DNA of 64,000 nt from Lachnospiraceae bacterium UBA7729. Lineage in GTDB: Bacteria; Bacillota; Clostridia; Lachnospirales; Lachnospiraceae. The stretch lies in contig DLFD01000059.1 of NCBI GenBank assembly GCA_002482005.1, positions 1 to 64,000 of the forward strand, read 5' to 3'. The notes beneath the pieces are model-generated. The model saw only the letters and a program-made list of their open reading frames with translations. It was not told the origin of the DNA and did no database searches. Below are positions 1-8,730 of the stretch, one piece after another. Numbering within the stretch: position 1 is the first letter of the stretch; each line of letters begins with the position of its first letter. The position numbers and the translations under genes were made by a program.

Positions 1-20
1 AGAAAGATTGGGTAATAAAT

Positions 21-578
21 ATGGGTCTTGTACTGGAAGAGGGACGTCCTGCGGACGTCTCGGGGCGGCTCGACAAGGAGATCCGCTGCTATGATATGCT
101 TGACCGGCTGGGGGTCCGCTACTGGCGTACGGACCACCCGGATGCACACGCGGACACGATGGAGGCCTGCAGGGAGATCGATGCTGTTCTGAATGCGAAG
201 GTGACTAAGAACCTGCTTCTATGCAATCGTCAGCAGACGGACTTCTATCTGCTCATGATGCCGGGAGACAAGGTCTTCAAGACAAAGGAGCTGTCCCGCC
301 AGATCGGTTCGGCAAGGCTTTCTTTCGCATCTCCGGACTATATGCTGAAGTTCCTCGATATCACTCCGGGTTCGCTCTCCGTACTCGGACTCATGAACGA
401 CAGGGATAACAATGTCCGTCTCCTGGTCGACCGGGAGATCGCGGAGGCGGAATACATCGGTGTGCATCCCTGTATCAATACATCAAGCCTGAAAGTGGCG
501 GCCAAAGATATCTTCGGACCATATCTGAAAGAAGTGCATCATGATATGACGATCGTTGATCTGGCCGGAGAAGTCTGA
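21..578 (+). CDS. YbaK/ProX-type aminoacyl-tRNA deacylase
   Basis: This 185-residue protein resembles the free-standing prolyl-tRNA editing proteins (ProX/PrdX/YbaK superfamily), which hydrolyse alanine or cysteine mischarged on tRNA-Pro in the cytosol. Family-like stretches are VTKNLLLCNRQ (a KNL core near residue 60), YLLMMPGDKVFKTKELS, and GSLSVLGLMNDRDNNVRLLVD, followed by the histidine-containing segment YIGVHPCINTSSL. The length fits a complete single-domain editing protein. The start is an ATG with only a weak upstream purine stretch, and the gene begins 20 bases into the window, so a slightly longer upstream start cannot be excluded. It is followed after 21 bases by a flavin-reductase-like gene with a clear AGGAGG-like site, so the two may be co-transcribed. 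The editing assignment is by family pattern; exact substrate is inferred. Confidence 0.85.
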   Translation: MGLVLEEGRPADVSGRLDKEIRCYDMLDRLGVRYWRTDHPDAHADTMEACREIDAVLNAKVTKNLLLCNRQQTDFYLLMMPGDKVFKTKELSRQIGSARLSFASPDYMLKFLDITPGSLSVLGLMNDRDNNVRLLVDREIAEAEYIGVHPCINTSSLKVAAKDIFGPYLKEVHHDMTIVDLAGEV

Positions 579-599
579 TTCGGAAAAAAGGAGGATCCT

Positions 600-1085
600 A
601 TGAAGCTGGATGCTGATGTTTTTTCAACGTTTGCAAAGGACTGGGCGCTGCTGACTGCAGGCGACAGGAAGTCTTTCAACTGTATGACGATCGCCTGGGG
701 CGGTCTCGGTACCCTCTGGGGGAAGCCGGTAGTGACTGTCTATGTGCGTCAGTCAAGATATACAAAGAAATTTATGGATTTCAACGAATATTTCACGGTC
801 AGCCAGTTCCCGGAGGACTATCGGGAGGACCTCACTCTCCTCGGAAAGATATCCGGAAGAGACGGCGACAAGCTCGCGCAGACAAAACTTCATCCGGTGG
901 AGATCCTGGACGGGGATGCGATCACCTATCAGGAAGCAAAGCGCACCCTGGTCTGCCGCAAGCTCTACTGGGATGAATTTGACTATGACAATCTGCCGGA
1001 GGATGTGCAGCTGAAGTTCTATAATGTCGGCGACGCGATCCACACGATGTACATAGCGGAAGTCGTGGACATTCTCGAACGATGA
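600..1085 (+). CDS. flavin reductase-like (flavoredoxin) family protein
   Basis: The 161-residue product looks like the split-barrel, FMN-binding flavin-reductase/flavoredoxin group common in clostridia. The N-terminal part has the characteristic WALLTAGDRKSFNCMTIAWGGLGTLWGKP segment (described here by residues 15-43: an N-x-M-T core followed by W-G-x-L-G), then VYVRQSRYTKKFMDFNEYFTVS, where the Y-T-K and F-T-V-S motifs contact the flavin in this family. Such proteins transfer electrons between NAD(P)H, flavin and unknown acceptors in the cytosol. An AAGGAGG ribosome site lies 7 bases before the ATG. A second, more distant member is encoded at 39435-40007. The partner and substrate are not visible from the neighbourhood. 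Confidence 0.85.
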   Translation: MKLDADVFSTFAKDWALLTAGDRKSFNCMTIAWGGLGTLWGKPVVTVYVRQSRYTKKFMDFNEYFTVSQFPEDYREDLTLLGKISGRDGDKLAQTKLHPVEILDGDAITYQEAKRTLVCRKLYWDEFDYDNLPEDVQLKFYNVGDAIHTMYIAEVVDILER

Positions 1086-1130
1086 ACCTGCTCCCCCAGG
1101 GAGTCCGATCCCCCGGGGACAGGAAACCTG

Positions 1131-1244
1131 CAGATTCAGTGTCTCTGGTCGAAGCTGTCGTAAGCTCCTGCAGATCCAGTGTCTCTGGTCGAAGCTGTCG
1201 TAAGCTCCTGCAGATTCAGTGTCTCTGGTCGAAGCTGTCGTAAG
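1131..1244. repeat. 40-bp tandem repeat, almost three copies
   Basis: Units begin at 1131, 1171 and 1211. Each unit contains CAGATTCAGTGTCTCTGGTC followed by GAAGCTGTCGTAAG, with one T-to-C change in the middle copy; the third copy lacks the last bases. On the minus strand the innermost copy encodes the last residues of the histidine phosphatase (YDSFDQRH) and its stop codon, so the array is a duplication of that gene's 3' end running out into the space between convergent genes. Confidence 0.95.
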
Positions 1245-2097
1245 TCTCGCAGAATCTTGCCGAGAACGACGGCTTCTCCCCGGCCATGGTAAGGTGGCTG
1301 ATGTCTCCGAGCCTGAGGGCACGGAAGACCGCGATCCCTTTTTCCCGTTCTTCGGTCACGAATTCCGTGACCGATGCAGGAGCAAATGCATAATGCGCCC
1401 AGATCGCGAAAGGCGACTGGTCTGTCAGATGCGCCACAAGGAGGCAGGTCAGTCCCAGATGGCAGAAGCAGGTTATGGTCTTCTTATTCGACGCCTCAGC
1501 CCGGTAGATCAGTCCGTCCCGGCGGTAGCCATGCTCCTTCAGCATACCGTCAAAGTGGGAGAGTACATAGCCTGCGCATTCTTCTACATGCGCTGCCCTT
1601 GCCAGATCGGATCTCTTCCAGTCTTCCGGGTCCATCAGCTCCGGATGCTCCATCAGGTATGAGGGGAGGATATCCCACACGATGCGGGGGGCATACTTCG
1701 GCGCATTTCCTTCCGGGTCCCGTATATAAGGCCGGATGGAATCCGGATGAAGCAGCTTCCAGTAGGACTTGTGGGCGGAAAGCCCTCCGGTCCTTTTTTC
1801 ATAGTCCGTGACGAGGGGCGTGTCCTGCCCGTAAGCCTTCCGGAGCTCCGGATGCTCGTTCAGGTCCAGGTCCGTGACAAACTCCATGATCCAGTCGACC
1901 GTCTTTGCGGTCTTGCCGGTGGCTTTCAGACTGAAGGAGGCCGTCTCCTGCGCCCGGCCCATGGTCGAAACATAGACCTCGCCGAGGTCAAGGTCAGGAG
2001 CGAGACGGGAGAGAAGCTCCGCTTCGCGTCTTCCTTTCTCAGTAAGCGAATCATGAACGTAGTCGGGGTCACCGTGCCGAATCAGCAATAGTCTCAT
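1216..2097 (-). CDS. histidine phosphatase (phosphoglycerate mutase-like) family protein
   Basis: A 293-residue member of the histidine phosphatase superfamily. The N-terminus LLLIRHGDPDY carries the RHG motif whose histidine is phosphorylated during catalysis, followed by D-S-L-T-E-K-G-R-R-E-A. The second-half motif TITCFCHLGLTCLLVAHL supplies the second catalytic histidine. The protein is longer than small cobC/gpmB-like phosphatases (about 200 residues), with an insertion in the middle (roughly residues 95-170) that probably forms a cap and sets specificity. The substrate cannot be predicted. A good AGGAGGTCTT ribosome site precedes the ATG. The 3' end lies in a tandem repeat and the reading frame stops in the first copy. 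It is downstream of the lrp-like gene on the same strand, separated by a terminator hairpin, so independent expression is likely. Confidence 0.88.
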   Translation of the reverse strand: MRLLLIRHGDPDYVHDSLTEKGRREAELLSRLAPDLDLGEVYVSTMGRAQETASFSLKATGKTAKTVDWIMEFVTDLDLNEHPELRKAYGQDTPLVTDYEKRTGGLSAHKSYWKLLHPDSIRPYIRDPEGNAPKYAPRIVWDILPSYLMEHPELMDPEDWKRSDLARAAHVEECAGYVLSHFDGMLKEHGYRRDGLIYRAEASNKKTITCFCHLGLTCLLVAHLTDQSPFAIWAHYAFAPASVTEFVTEEREKGIAVFRALRLGDISHLTMAGEKPSFSARFCETYDSFDQRH

Positions 2098-2116
2098 AAG
2101 ACCTCCTGAATGGGAA

Positions 2117-2147
2117 AGAAAAGGGGCCGCCTGCGGGCAGCCCCCTA
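2117..2147 (-). terminator. rho-independent terminator after the Lrp-family gene
   Basis: Read on the minus strand, GGGGCTGCC CGCA GGCGGCCCC forms a GC-rich hairpin followed by TTTTCTTT. It sits 30 bases past the stop of the Lrp/AsnC gene and just before the ribosome site of the phosphatase gene. Confidence 0.85.
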
Positions 2148-2178
2148 ATTGTTCTGACTTGTTTTCTTATTTGTCTTC

Positions 2179-2649
2179 TTACTTGATATCCTGGATCGTC
2201 TCCAGGTCGAATCCGGAGGAGTGGATATTCTTGACCGTCCTCAGAACGTAATGGGTACGAGTGAGACGGACGCCCGGATAATCCTTGATGCGGTTGTGGA
2301 TCTGTTCCAGGTGATCGGAACTCTTGCAGCAGATCTTCAGCATGAAGTCAAACTCTCCGGTCAGATAGTAGCATGCGATGATGTTCGGGTCTTTGTTGAT
2401 CTGCTCGATGAACTCGTCATTATATCTCGGATGTTCCATTCCGATCTCCATCAGGACCGTGATGTCATTGCCGAGTTTGGAATCGTCCGTGATCACGGTG
2501 TAAGACTGGATCAGTCCAGACTTTTCCATCTTCTTGATCCGCTCGATGACGGTGGAAACGGAGAGATGGATGCTTTTGCTGATGTCTGACGCGGTCTGTC
2601 TGGCATTCTGTTTGAGTTCGGTCAGAATCTGATAATCAAGATTGTCCAT
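2179..2649 (-). CDS. Lrp/AsnC family transcriptional regulator
   Basis: This 156-residue protein has the two-part Lrp/AsnC architecture: an N-terminal winged helix-turn-helix (residues about 1-60, LDYQILTELKQNARQTASDI then HLSVSTVIERIKKMEKSGLI) and a C-terminal effector-binding RAM domain (about 65-145, with ACYYLTGEFDFMLKICCKS). Family members form octamers that sense amino acids and regulate their synthesis or uptake. It is transcribed divergently from leuB, and an imperfect dyad lies between the two genes, so control of the leuB-ilvD-ilvB run and of itself is a reasonable inference. The ligand is not predictable from sequence. Confidence 0.93.
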   Translation of the reverse strand: MDNLDYQILTELKQNARQTASDISKSIHLSVSTVIERIKKMEKSGLIQSYTVITDDSKLGNDITVLMEIGMEHPRYNDEFIEQINKDPNIIACYYLTGEFDFMLKICCKSSDHLEQIHNRIKDYPGVRLTRTHYVLRTVKNIHSSGFDLETIQDIK

Positions 2650-2709
2650 GTTAGTACCTCTGCCTGTATTTCTTTCTTCTCATCCTTTGTATCGCAATTC
2701 AGATATGGA

Positions 2710-2735
2710 AATTCTGTGGTGCAGACCATAGAATT
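2710..2735. promoter_or_regulatory. candidate Lrp operator dyad
   Basis: The sequence AAATTCTGTGGT, a GCAG centre, then ACCATAGAATTT forms a near-perfect inverted repeat (11 of 12 positions pair, the other is a G-T mismatch). Weaker symmetry continues outward to CGCAA and TTGCG. It lies in the divergent lrp-like/leuB intergenic region, about 70 bases upstream of the leuB promoter. Binding by the adjacent Lrp-family protein is inferred from position and symmetry. Confidence 0.5.
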
Positions 2736-2778
2736 TATGAATTCTTGCGATATTATACCATAGATTTTTCATTTGCGG

Positions 2779-2807
2779 TTGAAATCTGTAAAAATATATT
2801 TTAATAT
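2779..2807 (+). promoter_or_regulatory. promoter for leuB operon
   Basis: TTGAAA (2779-2784), a 17-base spacer and TAATAT (2802-2807) make a near-consensus vegetative promoter. The expected start of transcription, about 2814, is upstream of the leuB ATG at 2839, which argues against the in-frame TTG at 2773. Confidence 0.8.
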
Positions 2808-2838
2808 TGTGGAAATGTTTGGAAAGGACGTTTACAGT

Positions 2839-3924
2839 ATGCGAGAATATGATATCTCAGTCATCAAAGGTGATGGCATCGGACCGGAGATCGTCCGGGA
2901 AGCTGTCAAGGTCCTTGAGACTGCAGGAAAGAAATTCGGGTTCCATCTGGATCTGACTGACATCTATCTCGGAGGCGCTTCCATCGATAAGTTCGGTGTC
3001 CCGCTGACGGAGGAGACGGTGGAGACCGCAAAGAAGTCGGATGCGGTCCTGATGGGATCGATCGGGGGCGATGCAAAGACGTCGCCATGGTACAGGCTGG
3101 AACCCTCGAAGCGCCCGGAAGCGGGTCTTCTCGGAATCCGCAAGGCGCTCGGCCTGTTCGCAAACCTGAGGCCGGCCTGGCTCTACGATGAGCTGAAGAG
3201 CGCCTGCCCGCTGAAAGAGGAAGCTGCCGACAAGGGCTTTGACCTCCTGATCATGAGGGAGCTGACTGGCGGTCTCTACTTTGGAAAGAGACAGACTCTT
3301 GTGCAGGATGGCCAGCTGGTGGCTACCGATACCCTCACCTATTCCGAGTCCGAGATCCGCAGGATCGCGGTCAAGGCTTTCGACATTGCCCGGAAGAGAA
3401 GGAATAAGGTTACTCTTGTCGATAAGGCTAACGTTCTTGATTCCTCCCGTCTGTGGCGGAAGGTGACATCCGAGGTCGCAGAGGGATACCCGGACGTGAC
3501 ATACTCCTGGATGCTGGTCGATAACTGCGCGATGCAGCTGGTGCGCGACCCGTCCCAGTTCGACGTTGTCCTGACCGAGAATATGTTTGGAGACATTCTT
3601 TCCGATGAGGCATCCATGATCACCGGATCTATCGGCATGCTGCCGAGCGCTTCCCTGAACGAAACAAAATTCGGACTTTACGAACCAAGCCACGGATCAG
3701 CTCCGGACATCGCGGGCAAAGATATCGCAAACCCGCTTGCGACCATTCTGTCTGCGGCAATGCTCCTCCGCTATTCGCTTGACGAAGACGAGGCGGCAGA
3801 CGCAGTGGAAGAGGCGGTCCGGAAAGTACTGAAGGACGGCTACCGCACCGGAGACATCTATACCGAAGGCACCACGAAAGTAGGCACAAGGCAGATGGGC
3901 GACCTGGTCGCAGAAAGAGTATGA
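2839..3924 (+). CDS. leuB: 3-isopropylmalate dehydrogenase
   Basis: LeuB oxidises and decarboxylates 3-isopropylmalate to 2-oxoisocaproate in leucine synthesis (cytosolic, NAD-dependent). The protein starts [17 protein letters not shown], the classic N-terminus of the isocitrate/isopropylmalate dehydrogenase family, and contains the ELTGGLYFG substrate loop and the metal/NAD signature [19 protein letters not shown]. An open frame extends back to a TTG at 2773 but the promoter lies inside that extension; the ATG at 2839 has a GGAAAGGA site about 10 bases upstream. The resulting 361 residues match the usual family length. ilvD follows after 14 bases with its own ribosome site. leuA, leuC and leuD are not in the window. 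Confidence 0.96.
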   Translation: MREYDISVIKGDGIGPEIVREAVKVLETAGKKFGFHLDLTDIYLGGASIDKFGVPLTEETVETAKKSDAVLMGSIGGDAKTSPWYRLEPSKRPEAGLLGIRKALGLFANLRPAWLYDELKSACPLKEEAADKGFDLLIMRELTGGLYFGKRQTLVQDGQLVATDTLTYSESEIRRIAVKAFDIARKRRNKVTLVDKANVLDSSRLWRKVTSEVAEGYPDVTYSWMLVDNCAMQLVRDPSQFDVVLTENMFGDILSDEASMITGSIGMLPSASLNETKFGLYEPSHGSAPDIAGKDIANPLATILSAAMLLRYSLDEDEAADAVEEAVRKVLKDGYRTGDIYTEGTTKVGTRQMGDLVAERV

Positions 3925-3938
3925 AAAGGAGAACTACC

Positions 3939-5615
3939 ATGAAGAGTGATGCAGTTAAGAAGGGCCTCCAGCAGGCTCCGCACAGATCCCTGTTCAATGC
4001 ACTGGGCTTTACCCAGGAAGAGATGGAGCGTCCGCTTGTCGGTATCGTCAGCTCCTACAATGAGATCATTCCAGGCCACATGAACCTCGACAAGATCGTC
4101 GAGGCGGTCAAGACCGGTGTCCTCATGGCGGGCGGCGTCCCCCGCGTGGTCCCGGCGATTGCCGTCTGCGATGGCATCGCTATGGGTCATGAAGGAATGA
4201 AGTATTCCCTGGTAACCCGCGACCTGATCGCCGATTCGACCGAGTGCATGGCCAAAGCCCATCAGTTCGATGCCCTGGTCATGATCCCGAACTGCGACAA
4301 GAACGTACCGGGTCTCCTTATGGCAGCTGCCAGAGTCAACGTCCCGACGATCTTCGTGTCCGGCGGCCCGATGCTTGCAGGCCATGTAGGCGGAAGAAAG
4401 CGTTCCCTGTCCTCCATGTTCGAGGCAGTCGGAGAATATCAGGCCGGCAAGATCAGTGATGAGCAGCTGCTCGAGTACGAGCGCAAAGTCTGTCCGACCT
4501 GCGGCTCCTGCTCCGGCATGTACACCGCCAATTCCATGAACTGCCTGACCGAGGCGATCGGCATGGGGCTTCGCGGCAACGGCACCATCCCGGCAGTCAT
4601 GTCCGACCGTCTGCGCCTTGCAAAGCATGCAGGCATGCAGGTCATGGAGCTTCTGAAACAGAACATCCGCCCGCGCGACATCATGACAAGGGAAGCGTTC
4701 ATGAATGCACTGACCGTCGATATGGCGCTCGGCTGTTCCACCAACACCATGCTCCACCTGCCGGCGATCGCTCATGAGTGCGGAATCGACATCGATGTCA
4801 ACATCGCGAACGATGTCTCCGAGCATACACCGAACATCTGCCATCTGGCTCCGGCAGGCCCGACCTATATGGAGGACCTGAATGAGGCAGGAGGCGTCTA
4901 TGCAGTCATGAAGGAGCTGACAAAGAAGAATCTTCTGAACCTTGACTGCCTTACCTGCACCGGGAAGACGGTCGGGGAGAATATTGAAGATGCAGAGAAC
5001 CTGAACCCGGAAGTCATCCGTCCGATCGACCATCCGTATTCCGAGACCGGCGGACTGGCAGCTCTGAAGGGCAACCTGGCTCCGGATTCCGGAATCGTCA
5101 AGAGATCCGCAGTCGTTCCGGAGATGATGGTCCATGAGGGACCGGCCCGTGTCTTCGACTGTGAGGAAGATGCGATCGCTGCCATCCTCGGAGGCAGGAT
5201 CGTTCCGGGCGATGTCGTCGTCATCCGCTATGAAGGACCGAAGGGCGGCCCTGGCATGAGAGAGATGCTGAACCCGACCTCCGCGATCGCAGGCATGGGA
5301 CTTGGTTCTTCCGTTGCACTGATCACGGACGGACGCTTCTCCGGAGCTTCCAGAGGAGCTTCCATCGGACATGTTTCCCCGGAGGCGGCTGTCGGCGGAC
5401 CGATCGCCCTTGTCCATGAGGGAGACCGCATCCTGATCGATATCCCAGGCCACAGGCTGGAGCTTAAAGTTTCCGATGAGGAGCTGGCAAAGAGAAGGGC
5501 AGAATGGAAGCCGAGAAAGCCGAAGATCACGGAAGGCTATCTCGTACGCTATGCGGCTATGGTCACCTCCGGCAACAGAGGAGCGATCCTGCAGGTCCCG
5601 GGCAGCGAAGAGTAA
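3939..5615 (+). CDS. ilvD: dihydroxy-acid dehydratase
   Basis: IlvD is the iron-sulfur dehydratase producing the 2-oxo acids of valine and isoleucine from dihydroxy acids. The 558-residue protein shows the family cysteines in [12 protein letters not shown] and [20 protein letters not shown], and the C-terminal [20 protein letters not shown] signature. The start chosen is the ATG at 3939, preceded by an AAGGAG site; the in-frame ATG at 3921 overlaps the leuB stop and would destroy that spacing. It lies between leuB and ilvB in one apparent operon for branched-chain amino acid synthesis. A 589-residue antisense frame over this gene is a codon-bias shadow. Confidence 0.97.
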   Translation: MKSDAVKKGLQQAPHRSLFNALGFTQEEMERPLVGIVSSYNEIIPGHMNLDKIVEAVKTGVLMAGGVPRVVPAIAVCDGIAMGHEGMKYSLVTRDLIADSTECMAKAHQFDALVMIPNCDKNVPGLLMAAARVNVPTIFVSGGPMLAGHVGGRKRSLSSMFEAVGEYQAGKISDEQLLEYERKVCPTCGSCSGMYTANSMNCLTEAIGMGLRGNGTIPAVMSDRLRLAKHAGMQVMELLKQNIRPRDIMTREAFMNALTVDMALGCSTNTMLHLPAIAHECGIDIDVNIANDVSEHTPNICHLAPAGPTYMEDLNEAGGVYAVMKELTKKNLLNLDCLTCTGKTVGENIEDAENLNPEVIRPIDHPYSETGGLAALKGNLAPDSGIVKRSAVVPEMMVHEGPARVFDCEEDAIAAILGGRIVPGDVVVIRYEGPKGGPGMREMLNPTSAIAGMGLGSSVALITDGRFSGASRGASIGHVSPEAAVGGPIALVHEGDRILIDIPGHRLELKVSDEELAKRRAEWKPRKPKITEGYLVRYAAMVTSGNRGAILQVPGSEE

Positions 5616-5681
5616 AAAGATAACCATACAGGAATAGTAATCATAACGCTGAAGAGTGAATGTGCAGCGGAGGATTCAGTC

Positions 5682-7364
5682 ATGAAATTAAATGGTTCTC
5701 AGATCCTCATAGAGTGTCTCAAAGAACAGGGTGTCGACACGGTCTTCGGCTATCCGGGCGGCGCCATCCTGAATGTCTATGATGAGCTTTACAAGCATCA
5801 CGAGATCCGGCATATCCTGACTTCCCATGAGCAGGGAGCCGCACATGCGGCAGACGGCTATGCCAGGGCGAGCGGGAAAGTGGGAGTCTGCTTTGCGACT
5901 TCCGGGCCGGGCGCGACTAATCTGGTCACCGGCATCGCTACCGCCTATATGGATTCGGTTCCGGTGGTCGCCATCACCTGCAATGTCGGGATCAGCCTTC
6001 TTGGAAAGGATTCCTTCCAGGAGATCGATATTCAGGGAATCACGATGCCGATCACAAAGCACAATTTCATCGTCAAGGATGTGAAAGACCTGGCGAAGAC
6101 CATCCGCAGGGCTTTTTACATCGCAAAGGAAGGCCGTCCGGGTCCTGTTCTGGTCGATATTACCAAAAATGCTACGGCGGAGGTCTGCGAGTTCAGTCCT
6201 GCGCATCCGCAGGACACTCCGAAGCGCCCGGTACCGCTGATCAATCCGATCGGGGATGCAGATCTGAAGAAGGCGGCGGACCTGATCAACGCGGCACAGA
6301 AGCCTGTCGTCTTCGTCGGCGGGGGAGCCGTCATCTCGAATGCGCAGAAGGAGCTGAAGAATCTTGTGTACCGCCTGCAGGCTCCCGTATGCGACACACT
6401 GATGGGGAAAGGCGCATTTGACGGCAATGACCCTCTGTATCTGGGGATGCTTGGAATGCACGGGACCAAGGCGTCCAATCTTGCGGTCTCGGGCTGCGAC
6501 CTGCTGCTGGTCGTCGGCTCGCGTTTCTCCGACCGTGTCATCGGCAACCCGAAGATGTTCGCGAAGAACGCGAAGATCGTCCAGCTCGACATCGATCCGG
6601 CCGAGGTCAACAAGAATATCAAAGTCGATACCTGCGTGATCGGCGACATCCGGGAGATACTGATCCGCCTGACCCCGCTCATCGGGAAGGGGGACCATGC
6701 GGAGTGGATCGCCCGCTGCGAGGAGATCGCGAAGAAGTATCCGCTTCACTATTATCAGGACCGCCTTACCGGCCCTTATATCATGAGGGAGATCGAGCGC
6801 CTGACGGATGACGATGCGAGGATCGTGACGGAAGTCGGTCAGAACCAGATGTGGGCGGCCCAGTATTACCGCTACAAGGAGCCGCATCAGCTGTTCACTT
6901 CCGGAGGACTCGGGACCATGGGCTACGGCCTGGGCGCCTCCCTTGGCGTCAAGTGCGCGATGCCGGACAAGGTGGTAGTCAATGTGGCAGGCGACGGCTG
7001 CTTCCGCATGAACATGAACGAGCTTGCAACCGCCTCGAGGGCTGATATCCCGGTCATCGAAGTCATCATGAACAATCATGTCCTCGGCATGGTCCACCAG
7101 TGGCAGCAGCTGTTCTATGGGGAGCGCTATTCGCAGACCATCCTGAAGGATGAAGTCGATTATGTGAAAGTTGCCGAAGCGCTTGGCTGCCTCGGATTCC
7201 GCGTGACGAAGAGAGAAGAGTTTGCGCCTGCATTCGAGAAGGCGGTGAGATCCGGCCGTCCGGCTGTCATCGACTGCGTACTCGAGGAGACCGACAACGT
7301 CTATCCGATGGTCCCGCCGGGAAAGCCGATCTCGGAAGTCTTTGACCAGGATGATCAACAGTAA
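5682..7364 (+). CDS. ilvB: acetolactate synthase large (catalytic) subunit
   Basis: A 560-residue thiamine-diphosphate enzyme condensing two pyruvates, or pyruvate and 2-oxobutyrate, at the first common step of valine/isoleucine synthesis. Domains in order: the N-terminal ThDP pyrimidine domain with VFGYPGGAILNVYDEL and the catalytic glutamate in SHEQGAAHAADGYA, the central FAD-binding-like domain, and the C-terminal ThDP pyrophosphate domain with the GDGCFRMNMNELATA motif. An anabolic (IlvB-type) rather than catabolic AlsS assignment is supported by neighbours leuB and ilvD. No ilvN regulatory subunit follows; the next gene, 23 bases on, is a serA homologue. A GGAGG site precedes the ATG. 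Confidence 0.95.
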   Translation: MKLNGSQILIECLKEQGVDTVFGYPGGAILNVYDELYKHHEIRHILTSHEQGAAHAADGYARASGKVGVCFATSGPGATNLVTGIATAYMDSVPVVAITCNVGISLLGKDSFQEIDIQGITMPITKHNFIVKDVKDLAKTIRRAFYIAKEGRPGPVLVDITKNATAEVCEFSPAHPQDTPKRPVPLINPIGDADLKKAADLINAAQKPVVFVGGGAVISNAQKELKNLVYRLQAPVCDTLMGKGAFDGNDPLYLGMLGMHGTKASNLAVSGCDLLLVVGSRFSDRVIGNPKMFAKNAKIVQLDIDPAEVNKNIKVDTCVIGDIREILIRLTPLIGKGDHAEWIARCEEIAKKYPLHYYQDRLTGPYIMREIERLTDDDARIVTEVGQNQMWAAQYYRYKEPHQLFTSGGLGTMGYGLGASLGVKCAMPDKVVVNVAGDGCFRMNMNELATASRADIPVIEVIMNNHVLGMVHQWQQLFYGERYSQTILKDEVDYVKVAEALGCLGFRVTKREEFAPAFEKAVRSGRPAVIDCVLEETDNVYPMVPPGKPISEVFDQDDQQ

Positions 7365-7387
7365 GGTTATGGAGGAGGATTCGACCA

Positions 7388-8545
7388 ATGTTCAAGTATG
7401 CTTGCCTTAACGCCATCAGCCCGAAGGGGACAGAGCAGTTCACCCCTGACTACCAGAGAACAGAAGACGTAAGCGCTGCGGACGCGATCCTGGTCCGCAG
7501 CGCAAAGATGCATGATATGGCGCTGACAGAGAAGACGCTGGCAGTTGCCAGAGCGGGAGCAGGAGTCAACAATATCCCGCTGGAAGAGTATGCGAAGAAA
7601 GGGATCGTCGTCTTCAATACACCTGGCGCTAATGCGAACTCTGTCAAGGAACTGGTCCTTGGAGCCATGTTCAATGCGGCCCGCAGCATGGACCAGGGGA
7701 TCGCCTGGGTCCTTGAGAACAAGGAGGACAGCGCCATCTCCAAAGATATGGAGAAGGCCAAGAAGCAGTTCGTCGGACATGAGCTCTACGGCAAGAAGCT
7801 CGGCGTCATCGGCCTCGGAGCCATCGGCTGCATGGTTGCCAATGCGGCAGTGGACCTTGGAATGGATGTCTATGGCTATGATCCTTACCTGTCCACAACA
7901 GCCGCCTGGAACATCAGCCGCCAGGTCCGCAACATCAAGGATGTGAACGAGATCTATGAAATCTGCGATTTCATCACCATCCATGTACCGCTGCTGGAAT
8001 CCACGAAGAAGATGGTCGGTGCAGATGCCATCGCAAGGATGAAGGAAGGCGTCATCTTCCTGAACTTCGCCCGCGACCTTCTGGTCGATGAGGATGCCAT
8101 GCTGAAAGCGGTCGATGATGGAAAGGTGGCCCGCTATGTGACCGACTTCCCGAACCCGCAGACCGCAGGACATAAGAATGTCATAGCCACCCCGCATCTC
8201 GGAGCTTCCACAGAAGAGGCGGAAGAGAACTGCGCGAAGATGGCAGTGGAAGAGCTTGTCGATTTCCTTGAGAACGGCAATATCACCCATTCCGTGAACT
8301 ATCCGGCATGCAGCATGGGCGTATGCAGGACAAAGCACCGTATCGCCATCTATCACAGGAACATCCCGCAGATGATCAGCCAGATCACGAATGTTCTGTC
8401 GTACACGAACGTAGCTGGCATGTCCAATACCAGCCGCGGCGAATTCGCCTATACACTGGTGGACATCGATGCAGACCTCGAGGAGGAGACCGGAAAGAGA
8501 CTGGCAAAGATCGAAGGAGTTGTCAGGGTCAGAGTCGTAAAGTGA
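7388..8545 (+). CDS. serA: 3-phosphoglycerate dehydrogenase family protein with ACT domain
   Basis: The 385-residue product has a D-2-hydroxyacid dehydrogenase fold: substrate domain halves (1-100 and about 285-310), NAD-binding Rossmann motif VIGLGAIG (140-147), and a C-terminal ACT-like regulatory domain from about 316. It would oxidise 3-phosphoglycerate, the first step of serine synthesis. Conserved Arg229 (NFARD) and His270 (TPHLGAST) are present, but the usual D-V-F-x-x-E-P segment carrying the catalytic glutamate reads TDFPNP, so the glutamate of the His-Glu relay is missing at its normal place. This short-ACT form is familiar in clostridia, so activity is still likely. It follows ilvB closely with an AGGAGG site. 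A second, canonical paralogue is encoded at 26542-27450. Confidence 0.85.
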   Translation: MFKYACLNAISPKGTEQFTPDYQRTEDVSAADAILVRSAKMHDMALTEKTLAVARAGAGVNNIPLEEYAKKGIVVFNTPGANANSVKELVLGAMFNAARSMDQGIAWVLENKEDSAISKDMEKAKKQFVGHELYGKKLGVIGLGAIGCMVANAAVDLGMDVYGYDPYLSTTAAWNISRQVRNIKDVNEIYEICDFITIHVPLLESTKKMVGADAIARMKEGVIFLNFARDLLVDEDAMLKAVDDGKVARYVTDFPNPQTAGHKNVIATPHLGASTEEAEENCAKMAVEELVDFLENGNITHSVNYPACSMGVCRTKHRIAIYHRNIPQMISQITNVLSYTNVAGMSNTSRGEFAYTLVDIDADLEEETGKRLAKIEGVVRVRVVK

Positions 8546-8587
8546 ATGCGGAGGCGGCAGGACAGATGCAGGTCCTGTCAGAGCTCT

Positions 8588-8643
8588 GCATGATCTGAAT
8601 ATCGATGCAGACTGCCCGCATGATCTGAACATCGATGCAGACT
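8588..8643. repeat. two direct copies of a 26-bp sequence
   Basis: GCATGATCTGAATATCGATG-CAGACT at 8588-8613 is repeated with one change at 8618-8643 (period 30). It lies just past the serA stop and directly before the terminator hairpin. No coding or known regulatory role is visible. Confidence 0.85.
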
Positions 8644-8650
8644 TGTATGA

Positions 8651-8695
8651 ACCGGCAAGGAATGGTAGAATAGCCTTGCCGGTTTTAATTTTTTA
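8651..8695 (+). terminator. terminator of the leuB-serA operon
   Basis: ACCGGCAAGG and CCTTGCCGGT form a perfect 10-bp stem with a 13-base loop, followed by TTTAATTTTTT. This closes the branched-chain/serine transcription unit before the next gene. Confidence 0.93.
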
Positions 8696-8730
8696 TGGGG
8701 AATATTTCTGGATACGGGAGGTAACTCATA

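Noticed and set aside
1131..1244. Possible CRISPR array
   Set aside because: The 40-bp units follow each other with no variable spacers and contain coding sequence of the phosphatase; a simple tandem duplication.
3858..5627. 589-residue antisense open frame over ilvD
   Set aside because: Covers a certain gene in the opposite strand, has no family resemblance, and its amino acid composition (Asp, Arg, His rich) is that of a mirror frame of GC-biased codons.
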